In this document: positions 9,092-17,480 of the stretch, piece by piece
How the letters are laid out: the number at the start of each line of letters is the position of its first letter
Position numbering within the stretch: position 1 is the first letter of the stretch
Source: Mycolicibacterium aichiense
Lineage (GTDB): Bacteria > Actinomycetota > Actinomycetes > Mycobacteriales > Mycobacteriaceae
DNA: 64,000 nt
NCBI RefSeq assembly: GCF_010726245.1
Contig: NZ_AP022561.1
Coordinates: forward strand, 434,001-498,000
Reading direction: 5' to 3'
Translations under genes and position numbers: made by a program
The notes under the pieces: generated by a model
The model's input: the letters and a program-made list of their open reading frames with translations, nothing else
What the model was told of the DNA's origin: nothing
The model's database searches: none

Positions 9092-10251
9092 ACGCGTCGC
9101 TGGTCGACCGGGTCCGCGAGCGGCTGGCTGCCGAGTCGTCGTCTTTGCGGCCGACGGCTGTTGCGGCCGCTATCCGCGCCGAATCCGGGGGAGTGCTCGG
9201 GGACACCGAGGTCCTGACCAACCTGCGGGTCCTACAGACCGAGCTCACCGGCGCCGGACCGCTGGAGCCGTTGCTGCGCGCACCGGGAACAACCGACGTT
9301 CTGGTCACCGCACCCGACGCGGTGTGGGTCGACGACGGCACCGGCCTGCGCCCTGCCGCGGTCCGATTCGCCGACGAAGCCGCAGTGCGCCGGCTGGCGC
9401 AGCGGCTCGCCGTGGCCGCAGGACGACGACTGGACGACGCACAGCCATGGGTTGACGGGCAGCTGACCGGGGTTGGCACCGGGGAGTTCTCGGTGCGACT
9501 GCACGCTGTGCTGCCGCCGGTCGCTGTCGCAGGCACCTGTCTGTCGCTGCGGGTCTTGCGGCCCGCGTCTCAGGATCTCGCCGCCCTGATCGCCGCAGGG
9601 GCGATCGCACCTGACGCCGCCGACGTGCTCGCCGGCATCATCGACGCCCGGCTGGCGTTTCTCGTCTCCGGCGGTACCGGCGCAGGAAAGACAACTTTGT
9701 TGGCCGCTGCGCTCGGTGCGGTAGACGGCAGCGAGCGGATCGTGTGCGTCGAAGATGCCCCAGAACTAGCGCCCCGCCACCCCCACCTGGTGCGGCTGGT
9801 GGCGCGGGCAGCCAACGTGGAGGGCGCCGGCGAGGTCACGATGCGGCAGCTGGTTCGTCAGGCCCTGCGGATGCGGCCGGACCGGATCGTCGTCGGCGAG
9901 GTGCGTGGCGCCGAGGTCGTCGACCTGCTGACCGCTCTGAACACCGGCCACGACGGCGGTGCCGGGACAGTGCACGCCAACAGCCCGGCCGAGGTGCCTG
10001 CCCGGCTGGAGGCACTCGCGGCCCTGGGCGGTCTGGACCGCGCGGCGTTGCACAGCCAACTGACCGCGGCGGTCCAGGCGGTGGTGCATGTGGGTCGTCG
10101 TCGCGACGGAACGCGCAGGCTCTCCGAGATCGCGGTACTGCGCCGGGGCGACGGCGGCGGCGTGCATGCGATGACGGCGTGGCACGCCGACCGGGGTTGG
10201 CAGGGCGGTCGACAACCCCTGCAGACACTGATCGACCAGCGGCGGCGGTAA
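9088..10251 (+). CDS. tadA: TadA-type secretion ATPase
   Basis: A 387-residue VirB11/PulE-family ATPase, orthologue of Rv3659c. It hydrolyses ATP at the inner membrane to drive assembly of Flp/Tad pili. The Walker A motif is [10 protein letters not shown] (near residue 193-202), an Asp box lies around [10 protein letters not shown], Walker B lies in [13 protein letters not shown], and a His box lies in [11 protein letters not shown]. The length is normal for the short actinobacterial TadA. The ATG overlaps ssd by 4 bp, and the stop shares one base with the tadB start. Confidence 0.93.
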   Translation: MNASLVDRVRERLAAESSSLRPTAVAAAIRAESGGVLGDTEVLTNLRVLQTELTGAGPLEPLLRAPGTTDVLVTAPDAVWVDDGTGLRPAAVRFADEAAVRRLAQRLAVAAGRRLDDAQPWVDGQLTGVGTGEFSVRLHAVLPPVAVAGTCLSLRVLRPASQDLAALIAAGAIAPDAADVLAGIIDARLAFLVSGGTGAGKTTLLAAALGAVDGSERIVCVEDAPELAPRHPHLVRLVARAANVEGAGEVTMRQLVRQALRMRPDRIVVGEVRGAEVVDLLTALNTGHDGGAGTVHANSPAEVPARLEALAALGGLDRAALHSQLTAAVQAVVHVGRRRDGTRRLSEIAVLRRGDGGGVHAMTAWHADRGWQGGRQPLQTLIDQRRR

Positions 10252-11030
10252 TGACCGGAATACCCTTCGCTGCTGTGCTTTTGGGGCTGGCGGTGCTGGC
10301 TGCACCGCCACCGCCGCGGTCGCGGCTGGGCCTGGCGCCGCGTCGATCCGGCGTGCGGGTGCCCGCGCTGGTCGCGTCTCTTGTGGTCGTCGCGGTGGCG
10401 CTGCCGCCCCCTGCGCTGGTGGCCTCGGTGATGCTGGGCGTCACGGTGAGTCAGCGGCGGCGCCGTCGACTGAGGCGCCGGGACCGTAGCGAGGCCGGCC
10501 ATACGTTGGCGGCAGCGCTGGAGACGCTGGCCGGCGAGCTGCGTGTGGGCGCGCACCCGGTGCGGGCCTTCGCTGTCGCCGCAGGAGAATCCGGCGGCGC
10601 CATCGGAACCGCATTGCAGTCGGTCGCGGCCCGCGCGGGACTGGGCGCCGACGTCGGAACCGGGCTGCGGGCACTCGCAGAGTCGACATCGGTTCCCGCG
10701 CAATGGGAGCGGCTTGCGGTGTGCTGGCAACTGGCGGCCGACCACGGACTGGCGATGGCGGCACTGATCCGGACCGCACACCGCGACATCGTTGAGCGAC
10801 AACGGTTCACCGCGCGGGTCGACGCCGGCCTGGCAGGAGCGCGGGCGACAGCGGTCATCCTTGCCGGCCTGCCGGCGCTCGGGGTCCTACTCGGAGAGCT
10901 GGTCGGTGCGCATCCGGTCGCCTTTCTCCTCGGCGGCGGTGCGGGCGGCTGGTTGTTGGTCGTGGGTGCGGCGCTGGTCTGTGTGGGGCTGGTGTGGGCC
11001 GACCGCATCACCGATCGGCTGCTGACATGA
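10251..11030 (+). CDS. tadB: TadB-like inner-membrane platform protein (T2SS F domain)
   Basis: A 259-residue protein, orthologue of Rv3658c. Two hydrophobic helices near the N-terminus ([14 protein letters not shown] and [14 protein letters not shown]) are followed by a basic stretch ([10 protein letters not shown]). Next comes a GspF-type helical domain, and then two C-terminal membrane helices. It would form the membrane platform on which TadA acts. The ATG at 10251 overlaps the tadA TAA by one base; the frame is open far upstream inside tadA but is not coding there. The stop overlaps the tadC start by 4 bp. Confidence 0.85.
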   Translation: MTGIPFAAVLLGLAVLAAPPPPRSRLGLAPRRSGVRVPALVASLVVVAVALPPPALVASVMLGVTVSQRRRRRLRRRDRSEAGHTLAAALETLAGELRVGAHPVRAFAVAAGESGGAIGTALQSVAARAGLGADVGTGLRALAESTSVPAQWERLAVCWQLAADHGLAMAALIRTAHRDIVERQRFTARVDAGLAGARATAVILAGLPALGVLLGELVGAHPVAFLLGGGAGGWLLVVGAALVCVGLVWADRITDRLLT

Positions 11031-11596
11031 CCACGGCTGCAGTGCTGTTGGCTGCTGCGCTGCTCGTCACACCGGGTCCGCTGGTGATCCGTCGCCGGAT
11101 GAGGGGCGCCTCCGATACGTCTGCATCTGTGCGCCGCAGCGGACTGCGCACTGACCCGCTGGCGACCGCGTCGGCGCTCGACGTGTTCGCGGTATGCCTC
11201 GCGGGCGGCATGTCGGTGTCCGCTGCGGCCGCGGCGACGGCGCCCTCGGCACCGGAGCGACTCGGTGCGGTGCTGCGACGCGCGGCGGACCTGTTGGCAC
11301 TGGGCGCCGACGCCGACACCGCCTGGTGCCCGCAGCCCGGCGAGGACACCGATGCCCTGGCCAGGCTGGCGCGCCGGTCGGCGTCGTCGGGAAGTGCACT
11401 GGCACAGGGTGTGGCCGAACTCGCCGAGCAGTCGCGGCAAGACGCCGGCCACACCGCGGCGGCGGCCGCCGAGCGGGCCTCGGTGCTGATCGCCGGACCA
11501 CTGGGGCTGTGCTTCCTGCCGGCATTCGTCTGCCTGGGCATCGTGCCGGTGGTGGCCGGCTTGGCCGGTGATGTGTTCGCATCGGGAATTCTGTGA
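11027..11596 (+). CDS. tadC: TadC-like inner-membrane protein
   Basis: A 189-residue protein syntenic with Rv3657c, the short second GspF/TadC-type component of the actinobacterial Tad machine. It has an N-terminal hydrophobic segment (AAVLLAAALLVTPG), a cytoplasmic helical domain and a hydrophobic C-terminus (GLCFLPAFVCLGIVPVVAGL). The ATGA overlap with tadB and the GTGA context at its end indicate coupled translation. Confidence 0.82.
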   Translation: MTTAAVLLAAALLVTPGPLVIRRRMRGASDTSASVRRSGLRTDPLATASALDVFAVCLAGGMSVSAAAAATAPSAPERLGAVLRRAADLLALGADADTAWCPQPGEDTDALARLARRSASSGSALAQGVAELAEQSRQDAGHTAAAAAERASVLIAGPLGLCFLPAFVCLGIVPVVAGLAGDVFASGIL

Positions 11597-11613
11597 GATC
11601 AGGAGGAAAACAA

Positions 11614-11817
11614 TTGAGCAGCAGTGTATTTCGAGAACTGAAAGCCCGGATGATGATAGCGGCGGTCGACGACGCCGGGATGTCGACAGTCGAGTACGCG
11701 ATCGGCACGATCGCCGCCGCGGCGTTCGGCGCGATCCTCTACAGCGTGGTCACCGGCGACTCCATCGTCGGGGCGTTGACCAACATCATCAACCGCGCGC
11801 TGAACACGAAGGTCTAA
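11614..11817 (+). CDS. Flp-type pilin precursor (DUF4244, Rv3656c-type)
   Basis: A 67-residue pilin-like protein, orthologue of Rv3656c. After a short charged leader, DDAGMSTVEYAIGTIAAAAFG gives the G/x-(x)4-E-Y arrangement of Flp pilins, followed by one hydrophobic helix; a prepilin peptidase would cut after the Gly. TTG 11614 is preferred because AGGAGG (11601-11606) stands 7 nt upstream. The earlier in-frame GTG 11593 overlaps the tadC stop and would add seven residues. No prepilin peptidase gene is in the window. Confidence 0.85.
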   Translation: MSSSVFRELKARMMIAAVDDAGMSTVEYAIGTIAAAAFGAILYSVVTGDSIVGALTNIINRALNTKV

Positions 11818-11819
11818 GC

Positions 11820-12143
11820 AGTGACCGCGGTTTCGCCACGGTCGAGGCAGCTCTGGCCATCGCCGCGCTGGTGGTGGTCCTGGTCGTCTGCGCCAGTGGA
11901 ATCACCGCGGTCGCGATGCAGGTGCGCTGCATCGACGCCGCCCGCGAGGCAGCCCGGTTGGCGGCCCGCGGTGATGAGGCGGGCGCGGACACCGCTGCCC
12001 GGTGGGTCGGGCCGGCGGGAGCGACACTGCGGATCCGCCGCGACGGGGGCTTCATCGTCGCGACGGTCACCGCCAGGTCCCGGCTGCTGCCCGGCGTCGT
12101 CATCACCGCCGACGGTGTCGCGGCCGGCGAGCCTGGCGCGTGA
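11820..12143 (+). CDS. TadE-like minor pilin (Rv3655c-type); start codon unresolved
   Basis: The frame encodes SDRGFATVEAALAIAALVVV, a TadE-type prepilin leader and helix, then a ~80-residue extracellular domain (MQVRCIDAAREAARLAARGD is conserved with Rv3655c). It ends at 12143. No ATG, GTG or TTG lies in this frame near the expected N-terminus: upstream the frame reads ...GAA GGT CTA AGC AGT GAC..., and the tempting GTG at 11821 is in another frame. The nearest in-frame standard start is ~250 bp upstream inside tadC. Possibilities are a rare start codon, coupling to the flp stop with an unusual initiation, or a sequence error. Confidence 0.7.
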   Translation, partial: SDRGFATVEAALAIAALVVVLVVCASGITAVAMQVRCIDAAREAARLAARGDEAGADTAARWVGPAGATLRIRRDGGFIVATVTARSRLLPGVVITADGVAAGEPGA

Positions 12144-12480
12144 CGAGCACGGTGTGGCGACCGTGCTGGCGGCGGTGCTCATCGCCATCTTGGCGGCCAT
12201 CACCGTGGCCGGTGTCCAGGTCGGAAGCGCTGTGGTGGCACGACATCGGGCGCAGGCCGGCGCGGACATGGCGGCGCTGGCCGCGGCCATGTGGCTGCCG
12301 CAGGGAGCCGAGACGGCGTGTCGGCAGGCCGCGGCGGTCAGCCGCGCCATGGGCGCGGCACTGAGCGGGTGCGACGTCGACACGCTCGACATCGTGGTTC
12401 ATGTCGAGGTCGCGACGGGACGGCTTCTCGGGGGCCGCGCGCACGCCGCGGCGCGGGCGGGTCCGGTTGATCTGGGCTAG
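12115..12480 (+). CDS. TadE-like secreted protein (helicase/secretion neighbourhood, Rv3654c-type)
   Basis: A 121-residue last gene of the tad operon, syntenic with Rv3654c. DEHGVATVLAAVLIAILAAITVAG is a prepilin-like leader and hydrophobic helix, followed by an alanine-rich domain with the RHRAQAGADMAALAAA motif shared by these proteins and two cysteines. The start is uncertain: in-frame GTG 12115 overlaps tadE by 29 bp and fits best; GTG 12154 would remove the charged leader. The stop overlaps the convergent Rv3651-like gene by 4 bp. Confidence 0.75.
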   Translation: MSRPASLARDEHGVATVLAAVLIAILAAITVAGVQVGSAVVARHRAQAGADMAALAAAMWLPQGAETACRQAAAVSRAMGAALSGCDVDTLDIVVHVEVATGRLLGGRAHAAARAGPVDLG

Positions 12481-13502
12481 GAGGTTGAGGTGCCCTCGGC
12501 GGTCAGCCGCGCCGCCGACAGTTCCGCGGCGGTGGGCAGCCGCAGGGTGATCAGGCCGGCGAAGATGTTCTTGTCCACCTCGACGCGATTGACGGTGACG
12601 TGCATGGGCACCCAGCCGCCGTCCATCCCGGGCAACCGCAACACCTGGCTGGTGCTGCCGGTCGCAAAGTCGTCCGCCATCGGAATGAGCAGGTCGCGGT
12701 CGTCAGGGTGAAATTGGACGCTCTGACGCCAGTCGTAGTGCGGGCACGGATCATCGAGCCACTTCAGCAGCTTCCATGTGTTGAGGTCGACGAGGGCCCG
12801 GTGGACGCCCGGCTGCGACAGCCCGTCGAGAATGCGTTGCGCCAGGTGGTCGGGTGGCAGTGCACCATCGTCGAGGTCGCAGCGCAGGTTCATCGCCCGG
12901 GCGACGAGGTGCTCGGTGGCGTCGTCGGCCATCTCCGATGCGGTGCGCGCCACAAAGCCCGCCCGAATGGTCTCGCCGTTACTATCGGTGAAAGTCCAAG
13001 TGGTGCAGTATGTTCGGCCAGGTGCGGCATCGATCGCCAGGGCCAGCACCTTGGCCTCGTCGCGGTTGAAGCTGCGCGACGGCAGATCCTCGGCGAAGGC
13101 CCGGCCGTGCGTGGGCTCCTTGGTGGGATCCAGCCCGGCGTTCACCAGTGATTCGACGGTGTCGGTGGCGATCCCGAGAGTCATGTCCCACTTCAACGGC
13201 CCCGGTATCGGCCGCTCCGGCGGCTCGGCGTCGGCGGGGCCGATCCAGACGTGCACACCGTGCATCCGACCGTCGGACATCTGGACGGGTTCGGTGCGGA
13301 TCACGCGGTCGCTCTTCGGGGTGATGCTGGCCAGGCTGTTGCCGGTCGCCACGGTTTCGGCGATGGCGGTCTGGATGGCGGCCAGGTGCGGGTTGCGTCG
13401 CAAGTAGATGGCCAGGGGCACCAGATTCTTCATCTGACGGCCCTGCGCGACCACCACCGGTTCGGTGCCGAGTGTCTCCACCAGCAGCCAGTCGGGCGTC
13501 AT
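12477..13502 (-). CDS. Rv3651-type triple sensor-domain protein (PAS-GAF-PAS)
   Basis: A 341-residue orthologue of Rv3651 (345 residues). The N-terminus (DWLLVETLG, then AIQTAIAETV and SLTSITPKSDRVIRTEP-like segments) is strongly alike. The Mtb protein has a PAS-GAF-PAS fold with no output domain and unknown ligand. No signal peptide or membrane helix is present, so it is cytosolic. In M. tuberculosis it is surrounded by PE genes, which are missing here; instead it lies tail-to-tail with the tad operon. A -10 element 6 nt before the ATG suggests a leaderless transcript. Confidence 0.82.
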   Translation of the reverse strand: MTPDWLLVETLGTEPVVVAQGRQMKNLVPLAIYLRRNPHLAAIQTAIAETVATGNSLASITPKSDRVIRTEPVQMSDGRMHGVHVWIGPADAEPPERPIPGPLKWDMTLGIATDTVESLVNAGLDPTKEPTHGRAFAEDLPSRSFNRDEAKVLALAIDAAPGRTYCTTWTFTDSNGETIRAGFVARTASEMADDATEHLVARAMNLRCDLDDGALPPDHLAQRILDGLSQPGVHRALVDLNTWKLLKWLDDPCPHYDWRQSVQFHPDDRDLLIPMADDFATGSTSQVLRLPGMDGGWVPMHVTVNRVEVDKNIFAGLITLRLPTAAELSAARLTAEGTSTS

Positions 13503-13813
13503 GGTGGCAGTTTAACGAGAGCACCTTGGGACGAGCTTGGGGCGGACGGCTGGAATCCGCTGGTGGAAAACAATGAGTTGGTCCGGCAAACCACCGCGAT
13601 GCCGATTCTCTTGCGGCCGCAATCGCGGTTAGGTATTTTTTCGCCTACCCGACCTGTCGGGTTGGGAACGGATCGCGTTGTCCGGCCGTTCGCCGCGGGC
13701 AGTGATGTCAGGCTGTCGCAACGCCTCCAGCAGTGGGGGTGCAGCGCCATCACCGTGGCGCGTGCTTGCATCGTGGGTGTCGGCTGTTCGAGGGGTCAGT
13801 CGGCACGCACCGG
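13503..13813. other. Non-coding interval with a perfect inverted repeat
   Basis: This 311-bp stretch upstream of the Rv3651-like gene and downstream of the helicase has no convincing gene. It contains ACCCGAC (13647-13653) and GTCGGGT (13656-13662), a perfect 7-bp inverted repeat with a 2-bp loop, next to a short T6 run at 13637-13641. No U-tract lies on the correct side for a helicase terminator, so an operator is as likely. Confidence 0.5.
13509..13514 (-). promoter_or_regulatory. Candidate -10 element for leaderless transcription of the Rv3651-like gene
   Basis: Minus-strand TAAACT matches TANNNT and ends 6 nt before the ATG at 13502. That spacing would put the transcription start on the A of the start codon, a common arrangement in mycobacteria. 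No clear Shine-Dalgarno is present. Confidence 0.45.
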
Positions 13814-16141
13814 TCAAGCACCGCCTGCAGCCAGCTGGGCGAGAACGAGCCTGAGGACCGCGACAGCACCGGACTTGTCCAGCGGGTCATTCCCGTTGCC
13901 ACACTTGGGCGACTGCACACATGACGGACAGCCCTGCGGGCATTCGCACGCTTCGATCGCGGCCGCGGTGGCGCCCAGCCAGGTGCCGGCCAGACGATAG
14001 CCGCGCTCGGCGAAGCCGGCGCCACCAGGATGCCCGTCGTAGACGAACACCGTCGGCAGGCCGTCGGCGCCGACGGCGGTGGACACGCCGCCGATGTCGC
14101 CGCGGTCGCAACTGGCCACCAGCGGCAGCAGTCCGATCGCGGCATGCTCGGCGGCGTGCAACGAACCCGGTATGCGCAGTTGTCCGATCCCGCTGTCCGC
14201 CAACGCTTCCGGCGTGATCGTGTACATCACCGCGGTGGTCGGCAGGCAGTGCTCAGGCATGTCCAATTCGACGAAGTCGATGACCTCGCCGGACAACCGC
14301 CGGCGTAGGTAGCCGATCACCCGGTGGGTCACCGATACCGGGACCAGGCCCAGCGTCACCGGGCCGTAGTGCACCCGCTCGCCCGTTGCGGTCACCGCGA
14401 TGTCGGTGACCTCCCTGGCGAATGTGGTGTAGCCGGGATCCTCGGCGTGCACGAACGCCACGCCGTCGGAAAAGCTCAACGAGTCGACGAGGTAGCTCTC
14501 ACCCTGATGGAGATACACCGCGCCGGGGTGAACGGCCGCCGGCGCCTGGCCGGCGTCGGCGCTGCCGAGCATCCGCCCCGTCCCGGCCTCGACGATCGCG
14601 ATACTGCCTCCGGCCGAACCGCGGATGTCCACCGCCGGATGGGGATCCAGGCCGGCGGCGGGGAAATACTTGCCGCCGCGCCGGCGCAGCAATCCGTCGT
14701 CGACCAGCTCGGCTGCCACCGGCTCGGCCTCCCAGCGCCGTACCTCCGCGTCCTCCAGCGGCATCTCCGTCGCCGCGCACAGCAGCTGTGGACCCACCAC
14801 GTAGGGGTTCGTCGGGTCGATCACCACCCGCTCAACCGGCTTGTCCAGCAACGCCTCCGGGTGGTGCACCAGGTAGGTGTCCAACGGGTCGTCGCGTGCC
14901 ACAAGAACCACCAGCGCACCCTGACCGCGCCGCCCCGACCGGCCGGCCTGCTGCCAGAACGACGCCACCGTCCCCGGAAAGCCCGCCAGCAGAACGGCAT
15001 CCAGCCCGGCGATATCGATCCCCAGCTCCAGTGCGTTCGTGGTGGCCAGCCCCCGTAATTCGCCGTCGGTGAGGGCGCGCTCCAATTCCCGGCGGTCCTC
15101 GGCGAGGTACCCGGCCCGATAGGACGCCACGGTGTCGATCAGCTGCGGGGCGATGTCCTCCAGCCGCGCCCTGGCACCGAGCGCGGTCAGCTCAGCCCCC
15201 CGCCGCGACCGGACGAACGTCAACGTCCGCGCCCCCTCAGCAACCAGATCGGCCATCATGCGAGCCGTCTCGGCACCGGCCGAACGCCGCACCGGAGCAC
15301 CGTTTTCGCCCGTCAGGTCGGTACGCAGTTCGGGCTCCCACAGCGCCACCGTGCGCGCTCCGTGCGGTGACCCGTCCTCGGTCACCGCCGTCACGGTCTG
15401 CCCGATCAACTCGGCGGCAGTCTCACCGGGGGACGCGGTGGTCGCGCTGGCGAAGATGACCGTCGGCCCGGGTCCCGAGGCCGGGGCGTAGCGCTGACAC
15501 AGCCGCAGCAGCCGTCGTAACACCATGGCCACGTTGGACCCGAAAATTCCTCGGTAGTAATGGCATTCGTCGACGACGATGTAGCGCAGCCCACGCAGGT
15601 AGACCGCCCACCGGGCATGGTTGCGCAGCAACGACAGGTGGATCATGTCGGGATTGGAGAACAACCAGCGCGACCGCTCGCGGGCGAATCTGCGTACCTC
15701 GACCGGTGTGTCGCCGTCGTAGGAGGTGGGTGCGACGTCGGCCAGCGCGGCCACGGCAGTGGTCAAAGAATGGGCGGTGCGCAATTGGTCGTGGCCGAGT
15801 GCTTTGGTGGGTGACAAATAAAGTGCCCTGGCGCGTGGATCACGTGCCAGCGCATCCATGATCGGTAATTGGAACGCCAGCGACTTGCCCGATGCGGTGC
15901 CGGTGCTGATGACGACATGGCGGCCCGCGTGCGCCAGCTCGGCGGCCTGCACCTGATGCGACCACGGCTCGGCGATTCCGTGATCATGGAACGCGCGGAG
16001 CACATCTGGATCAGCCCAGGCAGGCCAGTCCGCCGCGCTCGCCTGCCGGGCGGGAAGCTCGGCGACGTGAAGCAGCGCAGCAGGCGATGATTCGGCACCC
16101 GCGACCGCCGCGTTAAGCAGCTCGCTGCCGAAACTCACCAT
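13814..16141 (-). CDS. DEAD/DEAH-box helicase with DUF1998 zinc domain (Rv3649/MrfA-like)
   Basis: A 775-residue superfamily 2 helicase, orthologue of Rv3649 (771 residues). Motif I is STGTASGKSLAF, motif II is the variant DECH (VVDECHYYRG), and motif III is FASATT. Motif V/VI includes TTNALELGIDI and QQAGRSGRRGQGA. The C-terminus carries four cysteines (CECPQGCPSCVQSPKCGNGND), the zinc-binding signature of the DUF1998/MrfA family linked to DNA repair. ATG 16141 gives MVSFGSELL and the family length; the frame runs on to 16483 but through the cspA promoter region. It is divergent from cspA. Confidence 0.93.
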   Translation of the reverse strand: MVSFGSELLNAAVAGAESSPAALLHVAELPARQASAADWPAWADPDVLRAFHDHGIAEPWSHQVQAAELAHAGRHVVISTGTASGKSLAFQLPIMDALARDPRARALYLSPTKALGHDQLRTAHSLTTAVAALADVAPTSYDGDTPVEVRRFARERSRWLFSNPDMIHLSLLRNHARWAVYLRGLRYIVVDECHYYRGIFGSNVAMVLRRLLRLCQRYAPASGPGPTVIFASATTASPGETAAELIGQTVTAVTEDGSPHGARTVALWEPELRTDLTGENGAPVRRSAGAETARMMADLVAEGARTLTFVRSRRGAELTALGARARLEDIAPQLIDTVASYRAGYLAEDRRELERALTDGELRGLATTNALELGIDIAGLDAVLLAGFPGTVASFWQQAGRSGRRGQGALVVLVARDDPLDTYLVHHPEALLDKPVERVVIDPTNPYVVGPQLLCAATEMPLEDAEVRRWEAEPVAAELVDDGLLRRRGGKYFPAAGLDPHPAVDIRGSAGGSIAIVEAGTGRMLGSADAGQAPAAVHPGAVYLHQGESYLVDSLSFSDGVAFVHAEDPGYTTFAREVTDIAVTATGERVHYGPVTLGLVPVSVTHRVIGYLRRRLSGEVIDFVELDMPEHCLPTTAVMYTITPEALADSGIGQLRIPGSLHAAEHAAIGLLPLVASCDRGDIGGVSTAVGADGLPTVFVYDGHPGGAGFAERGYRLAGTWLGATAAAIEACECPQGCPSCVQSPKCGNGNDPLDKSGAVAVLRLVLAQLAAGGA

Positions 16142-16430
16142 TTGAAATCGGCCCTTTCTAAAAGCGATGTACACCCCTGTATCGAATTGTTCATCAGTTA
16201 GTAGCACTGAGACTGTCCTAACAGCTCTGGACGTGATTGGATAAGGGCGGTCGCAGCTTCTGTGTTCGTGTGTCAGCACTCGCAGGATCGACGTTGCGAT
16301 CGCGGTTCCTGCGAGGGTTGTAGGTCGGGTGAGTTCCGGCGACTCCACGAAGGATGGCGGTCGGAACGGGCCCGGTCTGCCGAAAACTCGGTCGGCCGCT
16401 CCCGGTTGGAAGAGAAGGAAAGTACGAAAG
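16142..16430. other. Divergent promoter region and long leader of cspA
   Basis: 289 bp separate the helicase and cspA starts. This stretch is AT-richer than its surroundings (for example around 16141-16245). No protein gene is supported. A long untranslated leader would be in keeping with cold-shock genes, whose leaders control mRNA stability and translation. A purine-rich AGAAGGAAAG run at 16411-16420 precedes cspA by ~10 nt. I cannot define the transcription start. Confidence 0.5.
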
Positions 16431-16634
16431 ATGCCACAGGGAACTGTGAAGTGGTTCAACGCCGAGAAGGGTTTCGGGTTCATCGCACCCGAGGACGGCT
16501 CTGCCGACGTGTTCGTCCACTACACGGAAATTCAGGGGTCGGGCTTCCGCACCCTTGAGGAGAACCAACGGGTCGAGTTCGAGGTCGGTCAGAGCCCCAA
16601 GGGCCCCCAGGCCACAGGCGTTCGCGCCGTCTGA
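16431..16634 (+). CDS. cspA: Cold-shock protein A
   Basis: A 67-residue single cold-shock domain, orthologue of Rv3648c. It is a cytosolic OB-fold protein that binds single-stranded nucleic acid and acts as an RNA chaperone. RNP1 reads KGFGFIAP and RNP2 reads VFVHYTEI; the opening [11 protein letters not shown] is the family signature. The ATG is at 16431, and a strong hairpin terminator follows the gene. Confidence 0.97.
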   Translation: MPQGTVKWFNAEKGFGFIAPEDGSADVFVHYTEIQGSGFRTLEENQRVEFEVGQSPKGPQATGVRAV

Positions 16635-16650
16635 TCAACAACGACATCAC

Positions 16651-16694
16651 GAAACACCCCCGGGTCCCGGTGACGGGCTTCGGGGGTGCTTTCG
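16651..16694 (+). terminator. Terminator after cspA
   Basis: CACCCCCG (16655-16662) pairs perfectly with CGGGGGTG (16681-16688). The stem is extended by GAAA/CTTTC and followed by CTTTCGTT. An inner CCCG/CGGG pairing sits in the loop. It is placed 16 bp after the cspA stop. Confidence 0.8.
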
Positions 16695-16788
16695 TTGGTG
16701 GCTGTCCCGCGCAGGGTCCGCCACGCCCGTCGCCGGTCGTAGCGCTCGGCTGCGTCCCGCTCGTCTCCCACTGCCTTACTGTCGACTC

Positions 16789-17367
16789 GTGAGCCAGCTG
16801 TCCTTCTTCTCGGCTGAATCGGTGCCCCCCGCGGTCGCCGATCTCACCGGGCTGCTCGCCGCCACCGGACAGGTGGTGGTCGTGGGCGGTGGGGCACGGT
16901 TGTCGGTGGTGGTCGACGACCTGTGGCGGGCCGACGCGCTGGCGGAGATGATCACCGAAACCGGCCTCGCCGCCGAGATCACCCGCACCGACGAGAACAA
17001 TCCGCTGGTGCGCACCGCGGTGGACGGACGGCTGGCCGGAATCGCCGCCGCATGGACCAGGGGGGCCGTCAAGACGGTGCCGCCGCAGTGGCTGCCCGGA
17101 GCGCGGGAGCTGCGGGCCTGGACGCTGGCAGCAGGCATTCCCGAAGCCGACCGCTATCTGCTCGGGCTCGACCCGCACGCCCCCGACACGCATTCCCCGC
17201 TGGCGTCGGCGTTGATGAGGGTGGGGATTGCACCCACGCTGATCGGCACCCGAGGGGCCCGGCCGGCACTGAGAATCAGCGGCCGTCGACGGCTATCGCG
17301 CCTGGTGGAGAACGTCGGGGAACCCCCGAATCAGATCGAAGCGTTGTCAGCGTGGCCTCGGATCTGA
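16789..17367 (+). CDS. Conserved mycobacterial protein (Rv3647c-type), function unknown
   Basis: A 192-residue protein, exactly the length of Rv3647c and syntenic with it between cspA and topA. The N-terminus SQLSFFSAES is followed by a VVVVGGGARLSVVVDD stretch that looks like alternating strand and turn, then a basic C-terminal part (ISGRRRLSRLVENVG). No signal peptide, membrane helix or catalytic motif is visible. GTG 16789 is chosen by length; the frame is open upstream to 16555 through cspA. Neighbours suggest nucleic-acid functions, but nothing proves it. Confidence 0.78.
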   Translation: MSQLSFFSAESVPPAVADLTGLLAATGQVVVVGGGARLSVVVDDLWRADALAEMITETGLAAEITRTDENNPLVRTAVDGRLAGIAAAWTRGAVKTVPPQWLPGARELRAWTLAAGIPEADRYLLGLDPHAPDTHSPLASALMRVGIAPTLIGTRGARPALRISGRRRLSRLVENVGEPPNQIEALSAWPRI

Positions 17368-17480
17368 GAGATTGCGCAGCGAGGGTCGGTTTGCGTTGAC
17401 CGGTCCATAGTGCGAAATTGTCAGTTGCCCGCGGGTTTGGGGGTACCTGACGGACATACAGAAGTGGAGCGTAGGGGCAG

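Noticed and set aside
14128..14500. Long open frames antisense to the helicase, topA, ftsH and other genes (several of 200-600 codons on the opposite strand)
   Set aside because: They are shadows produced by high GC at third codon positions; none has a conserved motif or a ribosome binding site, and the sense genes are certain.
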